This document shows positions 39,245 to 47,113 of a stretch of DNA of 64,000 nucleotides, piece after piece (position 1 is the stretch's first letter; each line of letters opens with the position of its first letter). The stretch spans positions 1-64,000 of the forward strand of contig NZ_JAKOAV010000011.1 in the NCBI RefSeq assembly GCF_029478095.1, given 5' to 3'. Below the pieces are notes generated by a model. That model had not been told where the DNA came from and made no database searches. It saw only the letters and a list, made by a program, of their open reading frames with translations. A program made the translations under genes and the position numbers. The DNA is from Pelotomaculum isophthalicicum JI (lineage in GTDB: Bacteria; Bacillota; Desulfotomaculia; Desulfotomaculales; Pelotomaculaceae).

Positions 39245-40161
39245 TAGTGGAGGGCTGGATCAAGCTGTGGCGAAAACTGAAAAACAACGGGCACTTAAAA
39301 ATGCCGGGGACAGCATTCAAGTTATGGATCTACTGCCTCCTGGAAGCTGCCCCCTACCCCGACCGGGCGCGGGCATTGGAGGCCGGGGAACTGTGGCTCA
39401 ATTACGAGCACGTCCGGCAGGTTATCGGCGAGGCCGACCGGCAGATGAGCAAAAGCACCGTTTCAAGCGCCCTGAAATACCTGGCAACGAAAGGCTATGT
39501 AGAGCTTGAGGTAAAGCAGTTTTACGGGGTTAAAGCCCGTGTGATCAACTGGCAGGATTACCAGTCGAGTACAGAAACTGTACCCGTACCTGTACCCGTG
39601 GAAGACATGTCGAGTACAGAAACTGTACCCGGCAAAAACTCAGAAATGACACCGGTTTGCATGCTGCCGGGCACACAAACTGTACCCGTGGATGGTTCAC
39701 CGGGTACAGTAACGAGTACAGTCACGAGTACGGAAACCGTACCCGGTCCTGTACTCGCGAGGGCATCTGAGCCTTACGGCGGCGCGGCCTCCGGAACGCC
39801 TAAGAACAACAAGAATAAAGATCTTAATAATACAGTAGTTGTTGTTAATCTGATTACCAGTTTTGAAAAAGAGTTCGGTAGGCCGCTTTCACCTTTAGAA
39901 GTTGACCAGTTAGCCAAATGGCGCAGTGAGCTTCCGGAAGACTTAATCCTGGAAGCCCTGACCCAGGCTGTCATCCGGAACAAGCGTACCCTGGCCTACA
40001 CCGGCGGCATCCTGCTGAACTGGCAGCGGGCCGGTATTCGTACCGCAGACGAAGCCCGGCAGGATAAACTCAGGCGAAGCCGGCGGACGGGCAGGCAAGC
40101 CGGCAGGCAAGATCCGGCCGGCAGCAAGAAGAAAGAATTTATCAAAACCCTTTATGTATGA
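39229..40161 (+). CDS. DnaD-type phage replication initiator
   Basis: 310 residues. An N-terminal winged-helix region (about 10-110; KLWIYCLLEAAPY, KSTVSSALKYLATKGYVELE), a low-complexity linker (about 112-185) rich in repeated STETVP and TVPV, and a C-terminal DnaD domain (about 210-285; FGRPLSPLEVDQLAKWRSEL, YTGGILLNWQRAGI). DnaD-type phage proteins open the origin and help load the helicase. The linker is short on complexity because its DNA carries iteron-like palindromes (39566-39745). The start may be ATG 39229 or the later GTG 39247 (GTGGAGGGC). Confidence 0.8.
   Translation: MPWRLIVEGWIKLWRKLKNNGHLKMPGTAFKLWIYCLLEAAPYPDRARALEAGELWLNYEHVRQVIGEADRQMSKSTVSSALKYLATKGYVELEVKQFYGVKARVINWQDYQSSTETVPVPVPVEDMSSTETVPGKNSEMTPVCMLPGTQTVPVDGSPGTVTSTVTSTETVPGPVLARASEPYGGAASGTPKNNKNKDLNNTVVVVNLITSFEKEFGRPLSPLEVDQLAKWRSELPEDLILEALTQAVIRNKRTLAYTGGILLNWQRAGIRTADEARQDKLRRSRRTGRQAGRQDPAGSKKKEFIKTLYV
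39566..39745. repeat. four palindromic iterons, candidate replication origin
   Basis: Four 21-bp copies at 39566-39586, 39611-39631, 39668-39688 and 39725-39745. The consensus is arm CGAGTACAG, centre AAA, arm CTGTACCCG; the arms are near reverse complements. The fourth copy has CGAGTACGG and CCGTACCCG, a paired change that keeps the palindrome. Partial copies lie at 39581-39599, 39701-39721 and 39746-39760. Start-to-start spacing is 45, 57 and 57 bp. They lie inside the initiator gene, as in the lambda O gene. Confidence 0.75.
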
Positions 40162-40171
40162 GGAGGTTGCC

Positions 40172-40573
40172 ATGAGCGAAATAAAGATAACCATACCAGG
40201 CCGGCCTGTGCCGAAGGGCCGCCCCAGGATAGGATACAGCGGGCGCAAAGTTTATTTGTACACCCCGCCGGAAACAGAGAAATATGAGAGGGACGTATCA
40301 AGGATAGGTAAGTTAATATGCAATAGCCCTGCGTCGGGGCCGGTTGAAATGGAAATAGCCTTGTTTTTCAACCCGCAGGCAAAAGTTTATACCACGGGCG
40401 GAAAACTCCGGCACGGTACTCTGCCGGACTTGGATAACTGCGTCAAATCCATCGTGGACGGCCTGAACAAGGTCGCTTACGTGGATGACCGGCAGGTTGT
40501 GCGCATACTGGCAGAGCGTAGATGTGACCAGGTGGAGCGGGCGGAAGTGATTGTGAGGGAGGCTGATGTATAA
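40172..40573 (+). CDS. rusA: RusA-family Holliday junction resolvase
   Basis: About 133 residues from ATG 40172, with GAGGAGG eight bases upstream; the longer ATG 40154 is unlikely. The start is IPGRPVPKGRPRIG, the active-site region LPDLDNCVKSIVDGLNKVAYVDDRQV with the aspartates that bind metal, and the ending VERAEVIVREA. It cuts four-way junctions as a dimer. It is the last recognisable enzyme of the replication/recombination module. Confidence 0.9.
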   Translation: MSEIKITIPGRPVPKGRPRIGYSGRKVYLYTPPETEKYERDVSRIGKLICNSPASGPVEMEIALFFNPQAKVYTTGGKLRHGTLPDLDNCVKSIVDGLNKVAYVDDRQVVRILAERRCDQVERAEVIVREADV

Positions 40574-40619
40574 CCATGATCGAAAAGAATGATTTTATGG
40601 TTGCCTTGATTTACAGGCA

Positions 40620-40832
40620 ATGCAAGTAAAATTGGAAATAGATACTATTACAGATATAATAACCTGTCGCTGTAGATTCCGCGAATTAGACGCAGGCGGC
40701 GAGTGCTGGGCCAAGTGTGACAAGCGAGTGAATAGCTGCGAAGAATGCGGGTTTGGCGGCAGGAAATTTAATCCTGTAAATAAGATAAAGAAGGTCCGGA
40801 AAAATGGTAAAATAACAGGGAGGAAGCTATGA
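40620..40832 (+). CDS. cysteine-rich small protein, unknown
   Basis: 70 residues with six cysteines (CRCRF, ECWAKC, SCEEC), which may bind a metal, and a basic tail. No ribosome binding site is evident before ATG 40620, so the start is uncertain. The stop overlaps the next start (ATGA). I do not recognise the family. Confidence 0.5.
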   Translation: MQVKLEIDTITDIITCRCRFRELDAGGECWAKCDKRVNSCEECGFGGRKFNPVNKIKKVRKNGKITGRKL

Positions 40833-41179
40833 GAAAAGCAGACTTTAAGGCGCGAATCAAGAAAATTGAGATTGTCAACCGGGTGCTGACAGACGGTTGG
40901 CAGCAGTCCATCCGGGTGATCCTGGAGGACATCGAGCTTTCTGACGAGAACCTTTTAGAATTAAAGCAGTTCAGACCGAATGAGCAGGTTTTAGTAGAAT
41001 TAACCCCGGTCCAGGTTAACCTGTTTGACTTCGATGCAAAGAAGCAGGCTGCGGGAGCAAAGGGGCAGAACAGCCAGGAGTTGATTGGTACTGCCGGGAA
41101 TGAGGAGTTTATCAGCTTTGTTGAGGGAAACGAACCCTTGCGTGAAAACGAGAAAATTGAAAAGAGGTGGGAGTTTTAG
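40829..41179 (+). CDS. hypothetical protein
   Basis: 116 residues. ATG start overlaps the stop of the cysteine-rich gene and has GGGAGG upstream. The N-terminal half looks like a small beta domain (FKARIKKIEIVNRVLTDGWQ, RVILEDIELSD, VLVELTPVQVNLF) and the C-terminal part is charged and flexible. No family recognised, but synteny in the early operon supports a real gene. The stop shares one base with the next GTG. Confidence 0.55.
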   Translation: MRKADFKARIKKIEIVNRVLTDGWQQSIRVILEDIELSDENLLELKQFRPNEQVLVELTPVQVNLFDFDAKKQAAGAKGQNSQELIGTAGNEEFISFVEGNEPLRENEKIEKRWEF

Positions 41180-41469
41180 TGCTCTTAACAAAGGATGAGT
41201 TATTTAATCTAAGAAAAGCTTTGGCTATGAGTTTGAGATTTATTGAAGACTGTGACAGGCAAGATGAGGAAACATTAAAAGAAATAAAAGAAATAGAACA
41301 GCTCAGGGATTTATTTCACTTTGTCAAAAACGCTGAAGTTGAACTGTATCCGGGAGATGGGGACGACGGCAGTAATGTAAAAAGAATTAACGAGATTTTA
41401 GATAAAAGAAGACAAAAGAAGGAAGAAAAAGAAGCTGAAAACGTGATCGTATTCCCCGGCCGCATTTAG
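41179..41469 (+). CDS. hypothetical acidic protein
   Basis: 96 residues from GTG 41179 (GAGGTGGGAG upstream). Highly charged and helical: LTKDELFNLRKALAMSLRF, ETLKEIKEIEQLRDLF, then KRRQKKEEKEAENVIVFPGRI. AT-richer than the genes around the iterons. No domain recognised. It is the last gene before the GC-rich block. Confidence 0.55.
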   Translation: MLLTKDELFNLRKALAMSLRFIEDCDRQDEETLKEIKEIEQLRDLFHFVKNAEVELYPGDGDDGSNVKRINEILDKRRQKKEEKEAENVIVFPGRI

Positions 41470-41965
41470 GTTAAGAAGGGGCAAGTTATCTGCTGATCAA
41501 ATTAACAGGTGAGGATAAACGCAAATTAGTTTTTATTACAATTTTTCACGTCATCATCCCCATGTGACAGCTGAGAGCGTCGGGAAGCGGCGCGCCCGAT
41601 GGGCGAAGCTGGCCCGGCCGGCGCGCTCTTTGCCGGCCGGCAGACCCGGGAGAGCGTCCCGGGCTTGCCTAACCTGCCGCCGGCCGAAAGGGCTGGGCAG
41701 TTGCCCGGCCCGGCCTGCCTTGTATAAGATGATCGACCTGTGGATGTGGCGGGGCCGGAGCCGGGCGCGCTGCGTGCGACCGGTGGAGGTCCCGGACCCC
41801 AAAGATTCACCCAACGTGGCCGGCGAGCCGGCGACGTGGCAGCAGGACCCGTGAGGATAACACGAATGGCCGGAGCCGGCGCATGGATTCGCCCGGACCC
41901 GCGAAGCCAAGCCCCAGGGCTCGGGTGTAGCCAGGCGCGGGCGGGAGGCCCAGTACCCCAAAGAC

Positions 41966-42000
41966 GGGCAGTCTGCCGGGCTGGCTGACTTCAAAGCCAG
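41966..42000 (+). repeat. long-distance direct repeat, copy A
   Basis: Begins GGGCAGTCTGCCGGGCTGG and continues to AAGCCAG. About 30 of 34 aligned bases match copy B at 42987-43022. Both contain a GGCAG/CTGCC palindrome followed by CTGGCT...AGCCA, which can form a second stem. Confidence 0.65.
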
Positions 42001-42340
42001 ACCCGGATGGCCTGACTGGCAGTCTGCCGGCATACACGTCATGGTTTATGAGGGCACAGGCGGGCGGTAGCCGGCTTGTGTCTACCTTCGACCCCAGGGC
42101 CAGACCCGGATGGGACCGCTTTTCCCGAGCTTTATCTAACCGGCAAGCGCAGTTCCGATCACTTTCAGGAATAAGTTGCCCACGCACAGCGTGCGCTGCC
42201 GGCCGCTGCCGGTCGCCTGGCAGCCAGGTTTTGCGCTCAAGGTTTCCAGGTCGCAGCTGCGGCCCTCCCAGGTGAGGATGCGCCGCAGCCGGCGCGCAGC
42301 CGCGCGCCAATCCCCGCCCCTCAGGGGTTGGGTTGCCGAC

Positions 42341-42381
42341 AAAAAAGGGGACCTGCCCCTACATATCCAGGAGCAGGCCCC
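42341..42381 (-). terminator. intrinsic terminator of the SWIM gene
   Basis: On the minus strand GGGGCCTGC pairs with GCAGGTCCCC (one bulge), followed by T6 (42346-42341). The SWIM stop codon lies in the loop. Confidence 0.7.
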
Positions 42382-42691
42382 GATGTTGCCGGTGCTCGCT
42401 GCGTGTGTGCGCTGCTTCGCCCAGCTCGTGTAGGGCCAGAGCCGCGATGTGCTTGCAATACACGCCGCGCTTCCTGCGATCGTCACAGCTGCAAAACACC
42501 GCGTGCCCCCTGCCCGCAACATGAAACTCTACACTGTAAACCTTAACCCCGCGTTTCCCAATGCTGCGAACCGCAGCACGAGTCTCACCGCCATCACGCG
42601 CGACATCCTCAACAACCAACTCTCTGCGCACCAGCCCGGCAACCGCCCTGCCCAGCCTGCCATCGTCAACCTTAGCAAGAATCTTTCTCAC
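42359..42691 (-). CDS. small SWIM zinc-finger protein
   Basis: 110 residues. The SWIM motif reads VFCSCDD...GVYCKHIAALALHELGE: C-x-C, then C-x-H, a zinc finger that binds DNA or protein. It is preceded by strand-like KVYSVEFHVAG. GTG start at 42691 with AAAAGGAGG about nine bases upstream, and an intrinsic terminator at its end, so it is a complete single-gene unit inside the GC-rich block. Usually SWIM domains are parts of larger proteins (SWI2/SNF2 helicases, transposases), so this is a stand-alone or trimmed version. Confidence 0.65.
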   Translation of the reverse strand: MRKILAKVDDGRLGRAVAGLVRRELVVEDVARDGGETRAAVRSIGKRGVKVYSVEFHVAGRGHAVFCSCDDRRKRGVYCKHIAALALHELGEAAHTRSEHRQHRGLLLDM

Positions 42692-42918
42692 CTAAACCAG
42701 CCTCCTTTTCTCTATGCAAACCAGCTGCGGCGGGCAGTGTCAAGGGCCGGAGGGCGGAAAAAAATATTTTTGACTAAAAAGCAAGGCGCACGCAGGCTAA
42801 AAATATTTTTGGAGCGCACCCTTGATACTGCCCGGTAAGCAGCGGGTACAATGGGAGAAAAGGGAGGCGACTGTCCGCATCGGCACAGCGAAGCGCCGGG
42901 AGACCCCGGCTTCCAAGG

Positions 42919-42946
42919 TTGGGGGCGGGGGTTGGGGGCTGGGGGT
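42919..42946 (+). other. G-quadruplex motif
   Basis: Four runs of five G (GGGGG-C-GGGGG-TT-GGGGG-CT-GGGGG) with loops of one to two bases, on the plus strand inside the GC-rich block. Confidence 0.8.
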
Positions 42947-42986
42947 TGAAGGACCCCGGAGAAAGGCTCGGACGGACCCTAGTGCT

Positions 42987-43022
42987 GGGCAGTTTGGCCG
43001 GGCTGGCTGACATACGAAGCCA
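42987..43022 (+). repeat. long-distance direct repeat, copy B
   Basis: Begins GGGCAGTTTGGCCGGGCTGG and continues to GAAGCCAAG, matching copy A roughly 1.0 kb upstream. Confidence 0.65.
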
Positions 43023-43330
43023 AGCATTTGAGGCCAGATCAGGCAGTCTGCCCGACACCGACAGCCGGTAAGCCGGCGTGCTTAAATCGACCACCAGAGC
43101 CAGGCACAGGAGTGGCCCGGGCGGGCGTAAGCCGGCCTGGGCCTTCCTGCTAACCCCAGAGCAGAGCCACCGGCCCTAGACTGGCTGACCCTTAAGCATA
43201 AATAATGTGCTGGGCCGGGGCGGGCGGCTGACCCCAGCCGCTCTTGAAATAATCAAGGCAGTTGACGGGTGCCAGCCAGTCAACTGCTTCCTTCTGACCC
43301 CCGGTTGCAGCTGCGGGGGGCAGCAAACGA

Positions 43331-43594
43331 AAGAAATCCTAGATGGTCCGATCTTTTCGTGCACTGCGTAATGTTACGGAAGTTAGTGTGCGGCGATGGA
43401 AATGCAGAATCATGTGGAAGTATGTATAAATAACAATTTTCTGCAGGATATTTAATCTAAACGGTAGAAGTATACAACTTAGTTGATTATTCATTACCAT
43501 GTATCGAACATAGTTGGCGCATTAAAATAATCCAAAACACCTTGGATAGTCTAATAGCCAAACAAATTAACTAACCCGGCTAAAGGAGTTACCA
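43331..43594. other. AT-rich gap
   Basis: No gene seen. It ends with AAAGGAG at 43582-43588, the ribosome binding site of the membrane-protein gene. Confidence 0.4.
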
Positions 43595-44059
43595 GTGGAG
43601 TTTTTACTATCAATTGCTCATACGATACTTTTATTTTTTGGACTCGTTATTATTATAAATGTTATGATTATTGCTTTTGCTTTTCTGCTTGGTTTTGAAC
43701 TCTTAAAGATAATTCATTTTACCCCAGAGCAATCAATAATCACTTTTGTTATGTTCATGATCTTTATTTCCGTTATTTATTTTTTATTAACATTGGGAAT
43801 CTATTTGATATTTAAAGTAAGACGTAAAGAAAAGATATTTGTTCGTTTTTTTGAAGCAAGTTATTTATTTAATTTTTATGTATGGGGACTTATCACTTTA
43901 ATAGGGATTCTAAAGCCATATTTAATCAACGAGAACGTATTTAAGGCTTCTGATTTTTTATCGCAGGAACTCACATCTAGCGTAGGTATGATATTTTTTA
44001 TAGCTTTAATGAACTATACGTTCTTTAAGAATCTGGTGATAGAAAGAAAAGTCTTTTAA
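43595..44059 (+). CDS. small integral membrane protein, unknown
   Basis: 154 residues, four hydrophobic helices (about 5-32, 42-70, 84-105, 125-145) and few charged residues outside the basic loop KVRRKEKIFVRF. GTG start with AAAGGAG seven bases upstream. Very AT-rich, unlike the replication module, so probably of separate origin. No family recognised. Position next to the GC-rich block and before the helicase gives no clue to function. Confidence 0.6.
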   Translation: MEFLLSIAHTILLFFGLVIIINVMIIAFAFLLGFELLKIIHFTPEQSIITFVMFMIFISVIYFLLTLGIYLIFKVRRKEKIFVRFFEASYLFNFYVWGLITLIGILKPYLINENVFKASDFLSQELTSSVGMIFFIALMNYTFFKNLVIERKVF

Positions 44060-44603
44060 ATCAAATCAGTTCTTGAGCTAGCGCACCTTTTAAAAGGGAG
44101 ATATTTCAAAAGATGATTATTACTAGTTTATTGGTAAATAGCTAAGTAACGATTTTGATAGTTTAAAATTGGGACGATCCATCGATGGTCGAAAAATAAC
44201 GTATAATCTCGTCGGTGGGTACTCCGGAAAACAACGAGTTGCAATCTTCGCAAGGATAACGAAGCCGATTGGTTTCCTGTTTCGGTGCTCCACTAAAACC
44301 CGTTGACCTCGTGTAAGAGGTTTATAACCTGATTTTAAACAATTTTGTGATATATATTCAGCTTTGATGGTTATCGTGTCACTATCATGGACAGTGACTT
44401 TTGCTTCTTTAATAAAGAAGGGGTTCCGCAGCCTGGCTATTGTAGCTTAGACTGCGGATTTGGTTTAAAAAGTTATTAATCTCCGGTTCTGTTCCTATCC
44501 TTGCTTGGATAGGTGAAATCACTCACAACAGGCAAAGTCAACTTTTAACCCAAATGAATAACTAAGTGGTTGCCAGTAACACTATAAATATCACTATCTC
44601 TTA
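44060..44603. other. structured or decayed intergenic region
   Basis: Between convergent genes. At least six hairpins stand in a row: CTTCG/CGAAG (about 44250), CCTC/GAGG (about 44308), GTCACT/AGTGAC (44379-44400), CTTCTTT/AAAGAAG (44402-44419), TCCGCAG/CTGCGGA (44429-44458) and CCTATCC/GGATAGG (44493-44512). A frame at 44169-44306 reads protein-like (SIDGRKITYNLVGGYSGKQR) but begins with TTG without a clear site, and a later one (MDSDFCFFNKEGVPQ, to about 44480) is in another register. It could be a structured RNA or a frameshifted gene remnant. Confidence 0.4.
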
Positions 44604-46835
44604 CTAACCAGCTAAGAAACTTTTTCTTTTCCCTTCGTACCATTTTTTTAGTTTTGTGAGATCATCAAAGAAAACACCAGGTGGAAGAGCTTTATTAACC
44701 AATTGATGATAGTTAGCTATCCTGACGTCAAGAACCGAAATAATACCCCAATCGTCTTCATTCCGCAATAACCTCCCAGCCCCCTGTTTTAACCGAAGAA
44801 GCATTTCTGGAAATATGACTGTATCTAGGGGTTTTCGTCCAGCTTCTTTTTCCCTGCGAACAAGTGTCTTTATTAGGGGATCAGGAGATGGGAATGGAAG
44901 CTTATCCATTATAACCATCGAGAGAGAGGGGCCAACAATATCAACCCCCTCCCAAAAACTACCCGTCGCGAGCAATATACTAGTCTCTTCATCACGAAAT
45001 TGATTTAAGAGGTTCTTTACACTGTCCTGACCCTGTTTAAGTATAGTCCAAGGTAAATCGTTCCTGCGGTATAAATGGCAAAACACTTTTTCCATGCGGT
45101 CATGGGAGGTAAATAACACCAAGGCTCTCCCATTAGTAATCTTAAGTAATTCGGCAATTCGTGCTGCTGCCGCCTCGGTAAAATCGTCTTGATCCTTTTT
45201 CGGTTTAGGTAAATCCCATGGGAAATAATAGCCAACTTTTTCTTCCCCTGTTAAAGATGTCTGACCAGCATATTCGGTTACTCTCCAGTTGTTAGACAAA
45301 CCAAGTTCATTCTTAATAAAACTAAAATCACCTTCTACGGATATTGTACCTGACGTGAGTATCAACGGTATTTTTTGTATCCATAGGTGTTTTGATAAAA
45401 AAGGACTAACACTGACGGGTGCTATTGTTATAATAATATCTTTATTTTGAAACTGGCCAGCGAGGAAATAATCATTAGGATTTTGCGTCCATTGAAACAA
45501 TTTTTCCCTTAATAACTCGATCGGTCGTGTTAGCCGCTCGATTTCACGGTCCATCTTTTCATCTTCATGAACCAAACCCGAAGCCAAATCCATCTGTGAA
45601 GCAACTCTAGCTATACCTTCGGCGAGATGTGTGCCTTTTTCAATTATTTCATTCGAATTAGCTATTAAAAAACGAGGGTTCTCATTTATATGCTTGGCGT
45701 ATTTCTGAACGCAAGTAAAAAAATCAGATAATATCATCTGAATCTTTCCAAAGTTGCTGTCGACAACAGAAGCAATCAGTTTGTTTTTTGACGCTTTTTT
45801 TAATAATTTTTCTATAGCATGTATACTAATTTCTTGGGATAACTCCTGTCGGCATGAATCGGCTAAACCGTGGGCTTCATCAATAATTATCGCGCCGGGC
45901 ATTTTCCAAAGACCGTTTTCTCCTCTTGCACGCAGCATAAGATCAACCACCAGTAGGTCATGGTTGCAGATAATGATATTATTCCAGTTTCTCCGGCTTT
46001 CCTTATAGCGGATAAATCCGCATGAATCAAAATAATTACATTCTTTTCTGCTGCAGTCCTCAACGTTTATACTTTCCCATAATTCATCATTCATAGAGGG
46101 AGCGTCAGAGCGATCACCATAAGTATTTTTTTGAACCCAATTATCTAACATTTTAATAATTTCTTTATTAACGGACTTAGGGAATGTCGCCTTTCTATAA
46201 CGATCTTTACATAAAAAATGGTATTGCCCTTTAGCGAGGAAGGGTAATATGTGGGGTGATAGCTTTATAAAAAATCGGGTGTCTTTTCTGTATAACTGAT
46301 CCTGTAAGATTATCGTTTTTGTACTTATCACTATTGGCCCTCTTACTAGGCCCATTGTAATAGGCACAAGGTAAGAAAAAGATTTACCAGTGCCCACACC
46401 CGCTTCTGCCAATAGAATGGAGTCTTTTTTTAAAGCTTCGGCAATTCTGCTTGATAATTCAATCTGTCCAGGTCTTTCAATATAATTACGTAAATTTGGT
46501 TTTACCTTGCTATTAAAAACGTTTTTAATTTGTTTAATTAAAGATGCCCTACTAAAACTTACAGGTTCAAATACGTCAAGCGACTGAATTTCATGGTTGT
46601 ATTCCGGTATAGATATTAATGCAGGAGTTTTTTTGGGCTCTGGGGTTAATAAATCTAGTTCAGCTCGTTTAAGGCGCTCCACTTGAGACATATATCTATT
46701 GATTTCTACCAAAGAGAGTTCTGTTGAAAGATATCGCCTTTTATATCCACATTCACAGATTAAATCGAAATTACTCCCGATAGTTTTTACGCATTTTAAA
46801 GGTAATTTATTACAATCAGGACAATTTCTTATCAA
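44604..46835 (-). CDS. DinG/XPD-type iron-sulfur DNA helicase
   Basis: 743 residues. An N-terminal zinc ribbon (CPDCNKLPLKC, later CECGYKRRY, residues 5-36) is unusual for DinG. The helicase core follows: Walker A AEAGVGTGKSFSYL (about 140), four cysteines that would hold an Fe-S cluster (FLCKDR, VEDCSRKECNYFDSC), DEAH box IIIDEAHGLAD, and C-terminal motifs ATGSFWEGVDIVG and LKQGAGRLLRNEDDWG (motif VI). It unwinds DNA 5'-3', in repair of R-loops or in defence. It stands alone, with a start at ATG 46835. AT-rich like its neighbours. Confidence 0.88.
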   Translation of the reverse strand: MIRNCPDCNKLPLKCVKTIGSNFDLICECGYKRRYLSTELSLVEINRYMSQVERLKRAELDLLTPEPKKTPALISIPEYNHEIQSLDVFEPVSFSRASLIKQIKNVFNSKVKPNLRNYIERPGQIELSSRIAEALKKDSILLAEAGVGTGKSFSYLVPITMGLVRGPIVISTKTIILQDQLYRKDTRFFIKLSPHILPFLAKGQYHFLCKDRYRKATFPKSVNKEIIKMLDNWVQKNTYGDRSDAPSMNDELWESINVEDCSRKECNYFDSCGFIRYKESRRNWNNIIICNHDLLVVDLMLRARGENGLWKMPGAIIIDEAHGLADSCRQELSQEISIHAIEKLLKKASKNKLIASVVDSNFGKIQMILSDFFTCVQKYAKHINENPRFLIANSNEIIEKGTHLAEGIARVASQMDLASGLVHEDEKMDREIERLTRPIELLREKLFQWTQNPNDYFLAGQFQNKDIIITIAPVSVSPFLSKHLWIQKIPLILTSGTISVEGDFSFIKNELGLSNNWRVTEYAGQTSLTGEEKVGYYFPWDLPKPKKDQDDFTEAAAARIAELLKITNGRALVLFTSHDRMEKVFCHLYRRNDLPWTILKQGQDSVKNLLNQFRDEETSILLATGSFWEGVDIVGPSLSMVIMDKLPFPSPDPLIKTLVRREKEAGRKPLDTVIFPEMLLRLKQGAGRLLRNEDDWGIISVLDVRIANYHQLVNKALPPGVFFDDLTKLKKWYEGKRKSFLAG

Positions 46836-47056
46836 TTTTTTCTCCTTTCATTGTTATAAAAAACTGATTAAAAATGCATCATAGGAACCGGTAACTGGTA
46901 CATTTTGCGGGTGTGCTTTTCCAAAACCATTTTCATGATTTCATCGTCACCGTACCTCAACACGCATATGAGCAAAAACCTCCTTGTACTAATATTTGAT
47001 TAATATTGGGAATACAAAATATATCCAAAAACGATAGTAACACATTAGAACATTTA

Positions 47057-47093
47057 TTGCAACATGTATTATATTATGGTAATATAATATTAC
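47057..47093 (+). promoter_or_regulatory. promoter/operator of the XRE-ImmA-PIN operon
   Basis: TTGCAA (47057-47062), 17-bp spacer, TAATAT (47080-47085). A perfect palindrome, arms TATTATATTA (47067-47076) and TAATATAATA (47080-47089), covers the spacer and -10 box. A second one, GTAATATAATATTAC (47079-47093), overlaps it. These are the likely binding sites of the XRE protein encoded just downstream. Confidence 0.7.
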
Positions 47094-47113
47094 ATAGGAG
47101 GGGAGGATTTTCA

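Larger units (their letters stand above)
41560..43330. other. GC-rich, mostly non-coding block with repeats
   Basis: The composition changes abruptly near 41560 and returns to AT-rich near 43330. Overlapping frames are open in nearly all six registers, which is what GC-rich DNA gives by chance, and none resembles a family except the SWIM gene (42359-42691, minus). Repeated words include GGCAGTCTGCC (41967, 42019, 43051), GCTGGCTGAC (three copies), GCCAGACCCGGATGG (two) and GTAGCCGGC/GTAAGCCGGC. A 35-bp stretch at 41966-42000 recurs at 42987-43022. A short truncated-looking frame (LIKLTGEDKRKLVF) ends at its left edge near 41565. Confidence 0.55.

Noticed and set aside
39566-39745. CRISPR array
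   Set aside because: The 21-bp repeats lie in a coding region, spacings are 24-36 bp and part of the protein linker, and no cas gene is near.
41526-42310. Several long frames on both strands in the GC-rich block
   Set aside because: Open in many registers at once, Pro/Arg/Gly-rich, no ribosome binding sites and no recognisable domain; expected by chance in GC-rich DNA.
41560-43330. Group II intron as explanation of the GC-rich block
   Set aside because: No GUGYG start, no domain V hairpin, no reverse transcriptase or maturase frame.
44169-44306. 45-codon frame SIDGRKITYNLVGG as a gene
   Set aside because: Protein-like composition but only a TTG start without a ribosome binding site and no match to a known family; kept only as a note in the intergenic entry.
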